Program-made: the position numbers and the translations under genes
The notes under the pieces: generated by a model
What the model was told of the DNA's origin: nothing
Seen by the model: only the letters and a program-made list of their open reading frames with translations
Database searches by the model: none
Origin: Amphirosellinia nigrospora
Taxonomy: Eukaryota > Ascomycota > Sordariomycetes > Xylariales > Xylariaceae
Assembly (NCBI GenBank): GCA_004123355.1
Contig: SCHM01000002.1
Span: 7,599,569-7,663,568, forward strand
Direction of reading: 5' to 3'
DNA: 64,000 nt
Shown here: piece after piece, positions 63,687-64,000 of the stretch
Numbering within the stretch: position 1 is the stretch's first letter
Layout: every line of letters starts with the position of its first letter

Positions 63687-64000
63687 AATAAATAAAAAAA
63701 TTATATAATAAAATTTGCGGTAATATTATAAAAAAAAAATATAAAATTAAGAACTAAAAAGCAGAAATAATTAGATTTTTAGCTTTATTAAGGGTTTTTA
63801 GTCCGCGGTTTAAATATTTAATAAATCAAAGTTATATAATTTTTTTAACGCGCTATAAAACTAAATAGCTTGCTATAATTTAAGCTACTTTTTCGTTATA
63901 GCTTTATTTAATATATAAATATATTATTAAATTACGCTAAGCGCCGCTAATAAATAAAATATTTAAAAAACTTTTAATATATAGCTAATCAATATAAACG

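Larger units (their letters stand above)
28875..64000. mobile_element. Giant RIP-degraded repeat, copy B (incomplete, with insertions)
   Basis: Second copy, same orientation as copy A, beginning CCCGGAAG at 28875. It is collinear with A up to the window end, which corresponds to about 19150 in A. It is interrupted by a 219-bp insert (31983-32201), a 1.8-kb TIR element (38885-40716) and the nested LTR stack (44971-63686). Copy A sequence resumes after the stack: AGTCCGCGGTTTAAATATTT occurs at both about 18986 and 63800. Differences from A are mainly C/T and G/A and fall at different sites, so each copy was mutated independently. No coding frame survives. The 74-codon Lys/Ile/Asn-rich open frame at 30022-30246 is a by-product of AT richness. 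Confidence 0.75.

Noticed and set aside
4854-64000. Centromere
   Set aside because: RIPped AT-rich repeats are found in some fungal centromeres, but the window shows ordinary genes next to it and a TIR-bounded duplicated unit; nothing specific to centromeres can be seen from sequence alone.

Overview
The window looks like nuclear DNA of a filamentous ascomycete (Pezizomycotina). A short gene-bearing end (about 1-4.85 kb) has ordinary base composition and small introns of 54-64 nt. It abuts a very AT-rich block (4.85-64 kb) with the signature of repeat-induced point mutation (RIP): CA and TG dinucleotides are almost gone, TA is in excess, and the remaining C sits mainly in CT or CG. I could not compute exact indices.

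Gene end: the 3' part of a GH18 chitinase gene (3-744, four exons seen), then a secreted class II-type heme peroxidase (2444-3967) with an apparent frameshift just after its signal peptide, then the 5' part of an unrecognised gene (4459-4853) that is cut off by the repeat block.

The AT-rich block is not random. It consists of two head-to-tail copies of one very large repeat. Copy A (about 4854-28715, 23.9 kb) has imperfect inverted termini of about 55 bp, which suggests a giant DNA-type element wrecked by RIP. Copy B starts at about 28875 and runs off the window. Between them lies a 160-bp unmutated island that reads as the C-terminus of a protein, possibly the displaced end of the gene cut at 4853. 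Each copy also carries an independent 1.8-kb TIR element (Tc1/mariner or Fot1-like in size and TA target) and several tandem-repeat fields.

Copy B holds further insertions: a 219-bp unmutated solo-LTR-like insert (31983-32201) and an 18.7-kb nested stack (44971-63686). The stack is: a 1.4-kb non-coding LTR element X (5-bp target duplication AATAA); Ty3/gypsy copy Y1 in the 5' LTR of X (4-bp duplication ACCC); Ty3/gypsy copy Y2, RIP-mutated, in the X interior (AATA); and Y3 inside Y2 (ATTA). Y1 and Y3 show no RIP although they are nearly identical 5.8-kb repeats, so they landed after the last RIP cycle here.

The Y family encodes Gag with a CCHC knuckle and a Pol with protease, RT, RNase H and DD35E integrase. 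Gag and Pol are in the same frame, separated by a single UAG followed by a possible stem-loop, which suggests stop-codon readthrough. Y1 and Y3 share a 1-nt deletion that removes the integrase C-terminal domain. No tRNA, rRNA, CRISPR or bacterial feature was seen.
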